Source: Puniceicoccales bacterium (GTDB lineage: Bacteria > Verrucomicrobiota > Verrucomicrobiia > Opitutales > Oceanipulchritudinaceae). Taken from it: 5,945 nt of DNA. Location: NCBI GenBank assembly GCA_030595525.1, contig JAUVDD010000113.1:1-5945 (forward strand), given 5' to 3'. Numbering within the stretch: the stretch's first letter is position 1; every line of letters starts with the position of its first letter. The position numbers were made by a program, and so were the translations under genes. Below are positions 1 through 5,821 of this stretch, one piece after another. The notes beneath the pieces are model-generated. The model was given only the letters and a program-made list of their open reading frames with translations, did not search any database and was not told the origin of the DNA.

Positions 1-20
1 TTCTTTTCAGTCAATCTCAT
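1..20 (-). CDS. Start of next dcw-cluster gene, probably rsmH (partial)
   Basis: Only the first six codons are visible, reading MRLTEK before the window ends. The ATG lies inside the stop region of the upstream small ORF (GGATGA, a 4-nt ATGA overlap), and a purine-rich AAGGAAAGG stretch sits just before it, so translational coupling is likely. In most bacteria the gene after mraZ is rsmH (mraW), the 16S rRNA m4C1402 methyltransferase. The assignment rests on position alone, since too little protein is present to show any family motif, so I give no symbol. Confidence 0.4.
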
Positions 21-232
21 CCTTTCCTTAACGAGTGCCAAATTTGCATCCAGCCGGCTTTTCCTCGGCTGACTTTCGGGGCAAATGCCTTCTGACGACG
101 ATACAGGGCCTCACCAACGATTCCATCACCGGAAATAATCAGCTTCGGTACCTCCGGAACATTCCATGAAGCATAATGCCGAGGTTCCCCACTATTTAGT
201 ATTCCACTTTGCATCAGTCGATCAGTCTTCAT
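17..232 (-). CDS. 71-residue basic hypothetical protein between mraZ and the next dcw gene
   Basis: I do not recognise this protein. It starts 19 nt after the mraZ stop with a good ribosome-binding stretch (AAAGGGAAACGG) before the ATG, and its TGA overlaps the next start, so it is spaced like a true middle gene of an operon. A longer in-frame opening back to 352 only overlaps mraZ, so I chose the ATG at 232. The product is soluble-looking, with no membrane segment or signal peptide. It is strongly basic (about 12 Lys/Arg against 5 Asp/Glu) and has three tryptophans. It contains a Pro/Val-rich stretch (VPEVPK, residues 25-30), a Gly-rich turn (SGDGIVGEALYRRQKAF, 34-50) and a basic tail (WMQIWHSLRKG). 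The charge could suit nucleic acid or ribosome binding, but that is a guess. It could also be a chance ORF; the coupling signals at both ends argue against this. Confidence 0.6.
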   Translation of the reverse strand: MKTDRLMQSGILNSGEPRHYASWNVPEVPKLIISGDGIVGEALYRRQKAFAPKVSRGKAGWMQIWHSLRKG

Positions 233-251
233 TCCGTTTCCCTTTCGTTCA

Positions 252-677
252 TCAGATGCCCATTTCTGCCATGGCCTCCAGCAGGTCGAAGTCGTCTTCT
301 TCCACCTCGCGTTTGGCAACATCCCAAATTTCAAAGTAATGACCGAGCCCAACCAGGCTCACTTGCTTTTCTATACCCACCCGCTTTTTCAACGGATCTG
401 GTAGTAGGATTCTGCCCTGCTTGTCACAACCGAACTTGTATGCCCGACTGAATAACTGGCGCAGGGTTGCTTTGCTGCGTACATTGCTCTGCTGGATTCC
501 ACGGGCTTTCTCCAATAGCTCATCCAGCATGTGCGGTGGATAAACCACAACACAGCCTTCAGGATGGGGCCATGCGAAGTAATAGTTTCCGTCATCCCCT
601 GTCACACGCCAACTCGATGGCACGGTAACGCGATTCCGCGCATCGAGTTGATGCGTGAATTCACCCACGTAGGCCAT
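252..677 (-). CDS. mraZ: MraZ, transcriptional regulator at the head of the dcw cluster
   Basis: MraZ is a ring-forming AbrB/SpoVT-type DNA-binding protein that represses its own division and cell-wall operon and is found on the nucleoid. Two swapped-hairpin repeats are visible. The first is GEFTHQLDARNRVTVPSSWR (about residues 5-24), and the second is centred on DKQGRILLP (85-93), followed by LVGLGHYFEIWD (108-119). The second repeat keeps the classic DxxGR; the first has Asn where Gly is usual (DARNR). The length of 141 residues is normal. I chose the ATG at 677 because it places GEF and LD as in other MraZ proteins (E. coli begins MFRG) and has a GGA 7 nt upstream. An in-frame ATG at 698 would add seven residues but lacks a purine-rich site. 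A MraZ-type operator lies just upstream, so autoregulation is likely. The downstream small ORF follows after 19 nt. Confidence 0.95.
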   Translation of the reverse strand: MAYVGEFTHQLDARNRVTVPSSWRVTGDDGNYYFAWPHPEGCVVVYPPHMLDELLEKARGIQQSNVRSKATLRQLFSRAYKFGCDKQGRILLPDPLKKRVGIEKQVSLVGLGHYFEIWDVAKREVEEDDFDLLEAMAEMGI

Positions 678-716
678 GTTTTGTCCGTATTCAGTCATTA
701 GTTAAGCAGCTTAGCA

Positions 717-751
717 CTCCACTTTTACCCATTTTCTGACATTCTACCCCA
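717..751 (-). promoter_or_regulatory. Putative MraZ operator: four 10-bp-phased TGGNN boxes
   Basis: Read on the minus strand from 751, the sequence is TGGGG-N5-TGTCA-N5-TGGGT-N5-TGGAG, so four boxes begin exactly every 10 bp. Known MraZ operators are tandem TGGGN-type boxes separated by 5 nt, placed upstream of mraZ. Three boxes fit well and the second (TGTCA) is degenerate. The operator ends 19 bp before the alternative ATG (698) and 39 bp before the preferred one. A TAGAAT at 746-741 (5 of 6 match to a -10 box) lies between the first two boxes without a good -35, so bound MraZ could block it. The family and the site support each other; binding itself is inferred. Confidence 0.75.
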
Positions 752-1077
752 TAACGGTCAAGACTGTTCTCAACTTTTTACATACTATCTTTCTTCGTAA
801 AGTGCTGAAAAAGAAGCATTTAAATGAGTTATTAACGAGTTGTTCACAGTGTTTTTCCCAAGCAAACAAGAGGGCCTAATTTCCCCATTTCGAAGCCTTT
901 CACATCGAAATATTCCGTTACCTCCTATAAATCAACCACTTACAATCTGCCTCACTTCAAATGTAAACAACTCACACGTTGGAAGAGCCTGATTATTCCA
1001 GAGATTGAGTCGAATTTACCCACAGGCCTGATAATTGATCTGAATATCCGGAAGATTGTAAAAATTTCGTCCCCACA

Positions 1078-1107
1078 TTGACAATTGTGCAAAAATCACC
1101 GCATAAA
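1078..1107 (+). promoter_or_regulatory. Probable sigma70-type promoter for tlyA, possibly giving a leaderless mRNA
   Basis: A perfect TTGACA (1078-1083) is followed after 18 nt by CATAAA (1102-1107, 4 of 6 match to TATAAT); reading the -10 one base earlier as GCATAA gives 17 nt. Transcription would start near 1112-1115, on or next to the tlyA ATG at 1114. The tlyA start lacks a usable Shine-Dalgarno site, which fits a leaderless transcript. The -35 overlaps an 8-bp palindrome, ACAATTGT (1081-1088). An alternative weaker promoter is TTGATC (1035-1040) with TGTAAA (1057-1062), which would leave a normal leader. Confidence 0.5.
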
Positions 1108-1113
1108 CCGGGT

Positions 1114-1878
1114 ATGGCCAAGAATCGAAAGCGTCTGGATGAGTTATTGGTGGCCCGCAATCTTGTGGATAGCCGTAGCCAGGCCAAGGCACTGATCATG
1201 GCCGGGAAGGTTCGTCACGGAACGGAAATCCTCGACAAGGCTGGCAAGGAATATCCGCTCGACATCGATCTGGAAGTGGAGGCTTCAAGGAAGTACGTTT
1301 CCCGCGGAGCAGAAAAAATTGAGGGTTTTCTTGAATCCTATCCATGGCCTATTGAGGGGAAACGTATTCTCGATCTGGGAGCTTCGACCGGCGGATTCAC
1401 AGATTATCTCCTTCAAGCAGGGGCCGTTGAGGCAACCTGTGTCGATGTCGGCCACGGACAGCTTCACTACAAGTTGCGAACTGATCCCCGAGTCATAAAT
1501 CTTGAGCGGATCAACGCTCGTTATCTTGAAGATGGGCAGCTCCCCCACCCGGATTATCCAATCATCGTGATGGATCTCTCCTTCATTTCCCTCAAGTTGA
1601 TATTGCCGGTTGCCTGGAGGTTTTTATCACCCGGAGGCATCCTCATTGCCTTGATCAAACCCCAGTTCGAGGCGGGCAAAGCGGAAGCAGATCGTTTCAA
1701 GGGTGTCATAACGGATCCTGAAATCCAAACTCGTATTCTGAATGAAGTGCTGGGATTTGCTGAAACCGACCTACCCGACAGCGATTTGCTTGGTTGGTGT
1801 GAATCCCCGATCAAGGGAATGAATGGCAACTTGGAATATCTGGCAGGCTGGACCAGTCCCGTTGCTGAGCAACCTTGA
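1114..1878 (+). CDS. tlyA: TlyA-family rRNA 2'-O-methyltransferase (S4 plus FtsJ-like domains)
   Basis: TlyA proteins methylate ribose 2'-OH groups of rRNA (C1409 of 16S and/or C1920 of 23S rRNA in characterised members) using S-adenosylmethionine. Older annotations call the family hemolysin A. The 254-residue length is typical. Residues 5-60 form an S4 RNA-binding domain (KRLDELLVARNLVDSRSQA, then LIMAGKV). The linker YVSRGAEKI (61-69) is a family hallmark. The Rossmann methyltransferase shows DLGASTGGFTD (87-97, cofactor loop), DVGHGQL (111-117), DLSFISL (154-160) and IKPQFEAG (181-188). Likely catalytic residues by family analogy are K68, D154, K182 and E241 (in NGNLEYL). I chose the ATG at 1114 because homologues start right before the KRLD motif. 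An in-frame TTG at 1078 would add 12 residues but is itself the promoter -35. nadK follows after 32 nt, a pairing seen in many bacteria, often with recN next; recN is not the next gene here. Confidence 0.95.
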   Translation: MAKNRKRLDELLVARNLVDSRSQAKALIMAGKVRHGTEILDKAGKEYPLDIDLEVEASRKYVSRGAEKIEGFLESYPWPIEGKRILDLGASTGGFTDYLLQAGAVEATCVDVGHGQLHYKLRTDPRVINLERINARYLEDGQLPHPDYPIIVMDLSFISLKLILPVAWRFLSPGGILIALIKPQFEAGKAEADRFKGVITDPEIQTRILNEVLGFAETDLPDSDLLGWCESPIKGMNGNLEYLAGWTSPVAEQP

Positions 1879-1910
1879 CTTTAACCAACTGAAAAACGTT
1901 AATTCAGGCC

Positions 1911-2759
1911 ATGGGGCGACTGAAAGACATCCTCTTTGTAATCAACCAGAATAAGGCCGGGGCCAGGGAATTGGCAGGTCAGTTGGGACGTCTGGCCGAA
2001 TCCATGGGTGTACGGCACGAAATCACCTCAAACTTCCCCTTGGAAGAGAACCGGGTCACAGGTAAGGACCTCTGTGTTGTGGTTGGTGGCGATGGCACTT
2101 TGCTGGGAGTGACAGAGGCAGTCTCCGGTTTGAAAATCCCGGTCATGGGAGTTAACCTTGGTCGCCTGGGGTTCATGGCACAATTTCTGCCAAATGAAGT
2201 ACAGGATCACTTCGTAACCATACTTGAGGGCAATCTCAATTGGCGCGACTTGAAGGTGTTAACCTGCGAGTCCGAAGGGAATGGATCCGCCCTGGCATTG
2301 AATGACATCGTAGTAAAGGCCCGTTCATCCCATTTAATCCGGCTGGAAGTGCATTGTGAGGAAGAACACATGAACACCTACCATGCAGATGGGGTTATTT
2401 TTTCCACACCTACTGGATCAACCGCCTACAATCTCTCAGCTGGTGGGCCAATTGTGCATCCTTCCGCAGCAGTGATCCTGACCACTCCAATTAATCCACA
2501 TACTTTGTCCAACCGGGCCATTGTTCTTGATGACTCCCATAGATTGACAGTCCACCTCCTCGGAGATTCAAAGGATGTTCAGATATCTGCAGATGGTCGG
2601 GAAATATTCGAAAATGTCCCCAATTTCCCGCTACAGATTTACACCTCTCAGGAACGTCGTTTTCGTTTAGTACAGCCGGATGGATATTCACACTATTACG
2701 TCCTGAGAAACAAACTGAGATGGACCGGTGATGCTGTTTTCCCCATCAATCAGCCATAA
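1911..2759 (+). CDS. nadK: NAD kinase (ATP/polyphosphate-type NAD+ phosphorylation to NADP+)
   Basis: NadK phosphorylates the adenosine ribose 2'-OH of NAD+ and is the only cellular source of NADP(H); it is cytosolic and usually essential. The 282-residue protein shows the family motifs in order: GGDGT (59-63, diphosphate and catalytic Asp), NLGRLGF (82-88), LALNDIV (128-134), the strongly conserved ADGVIFSTPTGSTAY (159-173) with SAGGP (176-180), HTLSNR (197-202), and ISADGR (225-230). Length is typical of bacterial enzymes. The start codon has only a weak upstream AGG three bases away, but no better start exists before the conserved first strand (ILFVIN). It follows tlyA by 32 nt and precedes the acyltransferase by 44 nt, with no terminator visible in either gap, so it is probably in one transcript with them. 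Confidence 0.97.
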   Translation: MGRLKDILFVINQNKAGARELAGQLGRLAESMGVRHEITSNFPLEENRVTGKDLCVVVGGDGTLLGVTEAVSGLKIPVMGVNLGRLGFMAQFLPNEVQDHFVTILEGNLNWRDLKVLTCESEGNGSALALNDIVVKARSSHLIRLEVHCEEEHMNTYHADGVIFSTPTGSTAYNLSAGGPIVHPSAAVILTTPINPHTLSNRAIVLDDSHRLTVHLLGDSKDVQISADGREIFENVPNFPLQIYTSQERRFRLVQPDGYSHYYVLRNKLRWTGDAVFPINQP

Positions 2760-2782
2760 TTGCGCATTTTTGATAAAACAGA

Positions 2783-2798
2783 AAGCATCGGAACAATT
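2783..2798 (+). repeat. 16-bp exact direct repeat, copy 1
   Basis: AAGCATCGGAACAATT occurs here, in the short gap before the acyltransferase start, and again at 3447-3462 near the end of the same gene. Matching is exact over 16 bp. This copy ends five bases before the ATG at 2804. By chance such a match is unexpected in 6 kb (roughly below 1 in 100 by simple counting), but no function is evident. Confidence 0.6.
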
Positions 2799-2803
2799 CG
2801 GTT

Positions 2804-3502
2804 ATGCGCACGGAACAAAAAGACAATCAGGATCCTTTCAACACAAAGCGACCGGTTGTATACACATTAAAAGGCCATCAAAAACTGCTGTTTTATCCAC
2901 TGGCCTGCCTGCTTTGGCTCTATTTGCGTTCATTGAGAATCAGGATCGATCCACAAGACATGGACACATTGTCCAAAACATCGCGGCCAAGGATGATTGT
3001 TTTCTGGCACAACAGAAGCCTGGTAGCAGTAGAGGTTGTGCGTAATCTTTTCAGTCCTGATAAATTTGGCGCATTAATTAGTCCCAGCAAAATGGCAGCC
3101 TGGGAGGTCGCCCTTTTTGAGTTCCTGAATTACCAGGTAATCCGGGGATCAACGACCCGACGCAGCATTCAAGCCAGCATTGAAATCCTCCGTTGCTTCA
3201 AGGAGGGAAACGATGTGGGCATTTCCCCGGATGGTCCCTCAGGCCCATTGTACAGTTTCCAATCTGGAGCAACTGCTCTTGCACGTAAGGCGGGCGTCCC
3301 AGTGCTCCTGATCGTCCCCAATTGCAGCTTTGCGAGTCGATTAAATTCGTGGGACAGGCACCTTGTCCCGTTCCCGTTCGCCAAAGTAAACCTGAAAATA
3401 GAAATCATTCAGCCCGATAATCCTGTGTGGAAGTTGTCAAATGAGGAAGCATCGGAACAATTTAAACGGGTTTGTCTTGAGATGACAGATGACCCATTCT
3501 AG
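2804..3502 (+). CDS. DUF374-type lysophospholipid acyltransferase family protein
   Basis: This looks like the DUF374 branch of the LPLAT acyltransferases, membrane-bound proteins expected to move an acyl chain onto a lipid or lipid A-like acceptor on the inner face of the cytoplasmic membrane; the true substrate is unknown. A hydrophobic segment (about 27-43) should anchor the N-terminus. The family blocks appear in order: VFWHN (66-70, the position of the catalytic His box), VIRGSTTRRSIQA (112-124, where many relatives have RGS-S-RGG), GISPDGPSGP (139-148, the hallmark), GATALARKAGVPVLL (155-169), and NSWDRHLVPFPFAKV (181-195, typical SWDR..P.PF). At 232 residues it is of usual length. The second block departs from the common Gly-Gly form. 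Its last 14 nt overlap the next gene, so the two are probably translationally coupled. The start at 2804 is preceded only by a distant GGAA. Confidence 0.85.
   Translation: MRTEQKDNQDPFNTKRPVVYTLKGHQKLLFYPLACLLWLYLRSLRIRIDPQDMDTLSKTSRPRMIVFWHNRSLVAVEVVRNLFSPDKFGALISPSKMAAWEVALFEFLNYQVIRGSTTRRSIQASIEILRCFKEGNDVGISPDGPSGPLYSFQSGATALARKAGVPVLLIVPNCSFASRLNSWDRHLVPFPFAKVNLKIEIIQPDNPVWKLSNEEASEQFKRVCLEMTDDPF
3447..3462 (+). repeat. 16-bp exact direct repeat, copy 2
   Basis: This is the second copy of AAGCATCGGAACAATT (first at 2783-2798). It lies inside the acyltransferase coding region, where it encodes part of EEASEQF, 42 nt before the start of the next gene. Both copies therefore sit shortly upstream of a start codon. 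The two copies flank the acyltransferase gene with 648 bp between them. Confidence 0.6.
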
Positions 3503-3770
3503 AAATCCATTTATGAATAAAAAGGATTGGATAGAAGGTCTGTTGTTTGCTGGATTCCGCTTGATGGCGGTTGCCTTGATCATTATTGGGCTCCTGAGCC
3601 TTCTGTTCCAGCTCATCAACTCCTGGTCCGCATTCGACCCCAGCTACTTGTGGCCATTCCTTGCCAGCACTATCCTGCGGCCCTCCATCGTCATCCTCAC
3701 AGGCCTTCTCCTGATGGCGATTTCAAATCGCTTGGCTCATTCCATGGCCAAGCGTCATAAGCATTCTTGA
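3489..3770 (+). CDS. Small two-helix membrane protein of unknown function
   Basis: I do not recognise a family. The 93-residue product has two clear membrane helices, about residues 19-44 and 57-79. A short loop (SAFDPSYLW) separates them, and the tail is very basic (RLAHSMAKRHKHS). Positive charges near both ends (KK at 11-12 and the tail) predict both termini in the cytoplasm and the acidic loop outside. The gene overlaps the acyltransferase by 14 nt and its stop is 2 nt before the heparinase ATG, so it is likely co-translated with both and may serve the same envelope process. The ATG at 3489 has a GAG 7 nt upstream; an internal ATG at 3513 (dropping eight residues) is the alternative and has a poorer site. 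Hydrophobicity and tight packing make it a real gene; the role is open. Confidence 0.75.
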   Translation: MTHSRNPFMNKKDWIEGLLFAGFRLMAVALIIIGLLSLLFQLINSWSAFDPSYLWPFLASTILRPSIVILTGLLLMAISNRLAHSMAKRHKHS

Positions 3771-3772
3771 AC

Positions 3773-5767
3773 ATGAAGTCATCCTGGTGGCTTTTTCCGT
3801 TGATCTGGATGTCCATGACAACATGGGCATCAGCAGCCATTTCAGATACGTTTCTGGAAATGCATGACGAAAGGCTGGATAAGGTTTTCTCATCGATCGA
3901 CAAATCAACACCCGGACTGGCAACCATCCTCAATGAATGGGAAGCAGGAGATAAAAAACCCGCCGCTGAGATGTTGGTGAAGTATTTCAGGGCAAAATCC
4001 TTTGATTTATCAATTCTCGAACCCACCTATATTCCGGTTGATTTCACATACCGGGCAGATGCCGCCCTGAATGATTCATATTATATACACGGGGATTGGC
4101 TAACTGTTCCCAAGGCAGCTCAGGGCGGGTTAAATTGGGATTATCGAGGCGAAAATGAGGACAAGGAAATTGCCTGGATGCTCAACCGACACACCATCTT
4201 TCCGATACTTCAACACGCATACGCCCACTCTCGAAGGGAGCCTTGGAAGAAGCTTCTTAATGAATTATGCACAGACTGGATCGGAAACAACTCATATCCC
4301 GACAGGATAACTTTCTCTGCACAATGGAGACCACTCGAGGTGGCACGTCGTGTATTGAATTCATGGGTACATGTATTTCATGGAGACAATGAAATACTGA
4401 ATGATGAAACGATCCTGCTGATGTTATCATCCATCCCGGAACATGCCGACGCCCTGTACGAGCACTCCTCATTCTGGGGAGGAAACCATTTGCTCACCGA
4501 AAAGATCGCTCTGTTGGCAATAGCTGCCGCTTGGCCGGAGTTTCAGCATTCTCAGGAATGGAAGGCACATGCCATAGAGACCATTACTAAACAACTTCTC
4601 AAGCAGTCCTATCCAGATGGAAGCCACAAGGAACTAAGCAATCATTACCAACGTGTAATCCTTGCCAACACACTCCCCTTTCTCCGGTTGATCGAATACT
4701 CGGATCCCCGATTTCGGAATACTCCTGTCTATGACAGAATCGAGTCGATGTGGGATTTTTTTGCAGGATCCATGCAACCTGATGGATTCGGCCCACTCAG
4801 TAACGCATCCGACAGGGACGAAAATTCAGTCCTAATGCTTTCCGCATGGAAACACTTCAATCGCCTCGACTGGCTCGGCATGGCAACCCATGGAAGAAAA
4901 GGTATTTTGCCTCAAGGAAATCCATCCCGCTACTTCCCATGGGCCGGTCAGGTTTTCATGCGCAATAACTGGAGCCAGTCCGCCGACTGGATATACTTTG
5001 ATGCAGGACCCTACGGGACCGCACATCAGCATATCGATCGGCTTCACTTGAGTGTTACCTTGCAGGGCCGTCCCATCCTATCGGATTCCGGGAGATATAC
5101 TTATCAACCGGGAAGGTGGCGAGACTACTTCAAGGGACCCCATGCACACTCTGTTCTTCTCTTGAACGGACAAGCATCCAAACAGGGACCCAACAATGTT
5201 AAGGCTCCCATGGATGTGGCATTTCAAGATTCAGATCAAGCGATCTACGCTTCCGCCACAACTTCCTTTCACCCGACTGGAGAACCTTTGCGTTCACCTG
5301 TGCCATGGACACGGCACGTCTTGTATGACAAACGGGGGTTTGTTGTGATCCTCGATGAGTTGCAGGCCTTCAAGAATTACGATATGGAAGCACTTTGGCA
5401 GTTCGCTCCCAGTATCAGTTCGAAGGAAGCCAATTTAGCAGTCAAGGCACACACACCAATAAAAAAACAGAAAATAGAGAACGGTCGGGATCAAGTTCCG
5501 ATAGCCGGATTTTATAGCCCGAATTACAACCAGAAGGTTCCGGCTGTTCAAATTTCAAACAGTTTCAGTATCAATTCTTCCACTACAATTATTCATTCGA
5601 TCCAGAATCCTGAGAGCAAACCCATCAAGATCCAGGGCTCCCGATCAGAAAACTCAAATGGAATCCAATTTACGGTCCATCAGGATGGAAACATGATAGC
5701 CAGGGGACGAATTGCTGCCTATCCAAATACTGGATTACTTGACTACACGGTTCCCCCCATCGATTAG
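3773..5767 (+). CDS. Exported heparinase II/III-family polysaccharide lyase
   Basis: Proteins of this fold cleave uronic-acid-containing polysaccharides (heparin/heparan, alginate and others) by beta-elimination. The substrate cannot be read from the sequence. A signal peptide is visible: K2, hydrophobic 5-17, cleavage probably after ASA (19-21). Residues about 25-380 form the helical toroid, with WDYRGENEDKEIAWMLNRH (122-140), GGNHLLTEKIALL (236-248) and YPDGSHKELSNHYQRVIL (280-297). The C-terminal beta-sandwich domain has AGQVFMRNNW (391-400), DAGPYGTAHQHIDRLHLSV (410-428), DSGRYTY (438-444) and AHSVLLLNGQ (458-467). By analogy with PL17/PL21 enzymes, N238/H239, Y292, H420 and a Tyr at 442 or 444 are active-site candidates. 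HQHIDRL and AHS are variants of the commoner HGHAD and AHN. I chose the ATG at 3773; the in-frame TTG at 3767 overlaps the previous stop. At 664 residues the length is normal. It needs coupling, as no Shine-Dalgarno is seen. A biosynthesis-associated role, trimming self-made polymer, is also possible. Confidence 0.9.
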   Translation: MKSSWWLFPLIWMSMTTWASAAISDTFLEMHDERLDKVFSSIDKSTPGLATILNEWEAGDKKPAAEMLVKYFRAKSFDLSILEPTYIPVDFTYRADAALNDSYYIHGDWLTVPKAAQGGLNWDYRGENEDKEIAWMLNRHTIFPILQHAYAHSRREPWKKLLNELCTDWIGNNSYPDRITFSAQWRPLEVARRVLNSWVHVFHGDNEILNDETILLMLSSIPEHADALYEHSSFWGGNHLLTEKIALLAIAAAWPEFQHSQEWKAHAIETITKQLLKQSYPDGSHKELSNHYQRVILANTLPFLRLIEYSDPRFRNTPVYDRIESMWDFFAGSMQPDGFGPLSNASDRDENSVLMLSAWKHFNRLDWLGMATHGRKGILPQGNPSRYFPWAGQVFMRNNWSQSADWIYFDAGPYGTAHQHIDRLHLSVTLQGRPILSDSGRYTYQPGRWRDYFKGPHAHSVLLLNGQASKQGPNNVKAPMDVAFQDSDQAIYASATTSFHPTGEPLRSPVPWTRHVLYDKRGFVVILDELQAFKNYDMEALWQFAPSISSKEANLAVKAHTPIKKQKIENGRDQVPIAGFYSPNYNQKVPAVQISNSFSINSSTTIIHSIQNPESKPIKIQGSRSENSNGIQFTVHQDGNMIARGRIAAYPNTGLLDYTVPPID

Positions 5768-5783
5768 AAAATAACTCGTAGCC

Positions 5784-5817
5784 TTGCAATTTCATTACAA
5801 ATATGCATAGTTACAAT
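5784..5817 (+). promoter_or_regulatory. Possible promoter in the AT-rich gap after the lyase gene
   Basis: TTGCAA (5784-5789, 4 of 6 match to TTGACA) is followed after 16 nt by CATAGT (5806-5811, 4 of 6 match). A TACAAT (5812-5817, 5 of 6) lies next to it but lacks a matching -35. TTACAA occurs twice, at 5795 and 5811, 16 bp apart. The gap after the lyase shows no hairpin-plus-T terminator. If real, the promoter would start transcription within a few bases of the ATG at 5822. Confidence 0.3.
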
Positions 5818-5821
5818 TATT

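Larger units (their letters stand above)
678..1113. other. Divergent intergenic region without a gene
   Basis: This 436-bp stretch separates mraZ (minus) from tlyA (plus). I find no credible ORF or RNA gene in it. It holds the MraZ operator at the left end and the tlyA promoter at the right end. Between them are a weak inverted repeat (ATTTCGA at 887-893 and TCGAAAT at 905-911, 11-nt spacer) and a near-repeat GCCTGATTATT (987-997) and GCCTGATAATT (1026-1036). Both are short enough to be chance. The region is longer than simple promoters need, so an additional regulator site is possible but not shown. Confidence 0.6.

Noticed and set aside
887..911. Inverted repeat ATTTCGA / TCGAAAT with an 11-nt spacer as a possible operator
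   Set aside because: Arms of 7 bp in a region this size occur by chance fairly often, and the site is over 100 bp from either promoter. It is only noted under the intergenic region.
840..1024. Two DnaA-box-like sequences, TTGTTCACA (840-848) and TTACCCACA (1016-1024), in the divergent region
   Set aside because: Each has one mismatch to TTATNCACA, they are far apart, and there is no AT-rich unwinding region with clustered boxes or dnaA/dnaN neighbour. They do not support an origin.
2728..3045. A 105-codon plus-strand frame overlapping the end of nadK and the start of the acyltransferase
   Set aside because: It overlaps two genes with clear family motifs, has no recognisable protein character, and looks like a shadow frame.
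3697..4026. A 109-codon minus-strand frame opposite the start of the lyase gene
   Set aside because: It lies antisense to a gene with a signal peptide and conserved lyase motifs, and has no start context or recognisable domain.
5768..5821. Possible terminator after the lyase gene
   Set aside because: No GC-rich hairpin followed by a T run is present, only AT-rich sequence with short TTACAA repeats.
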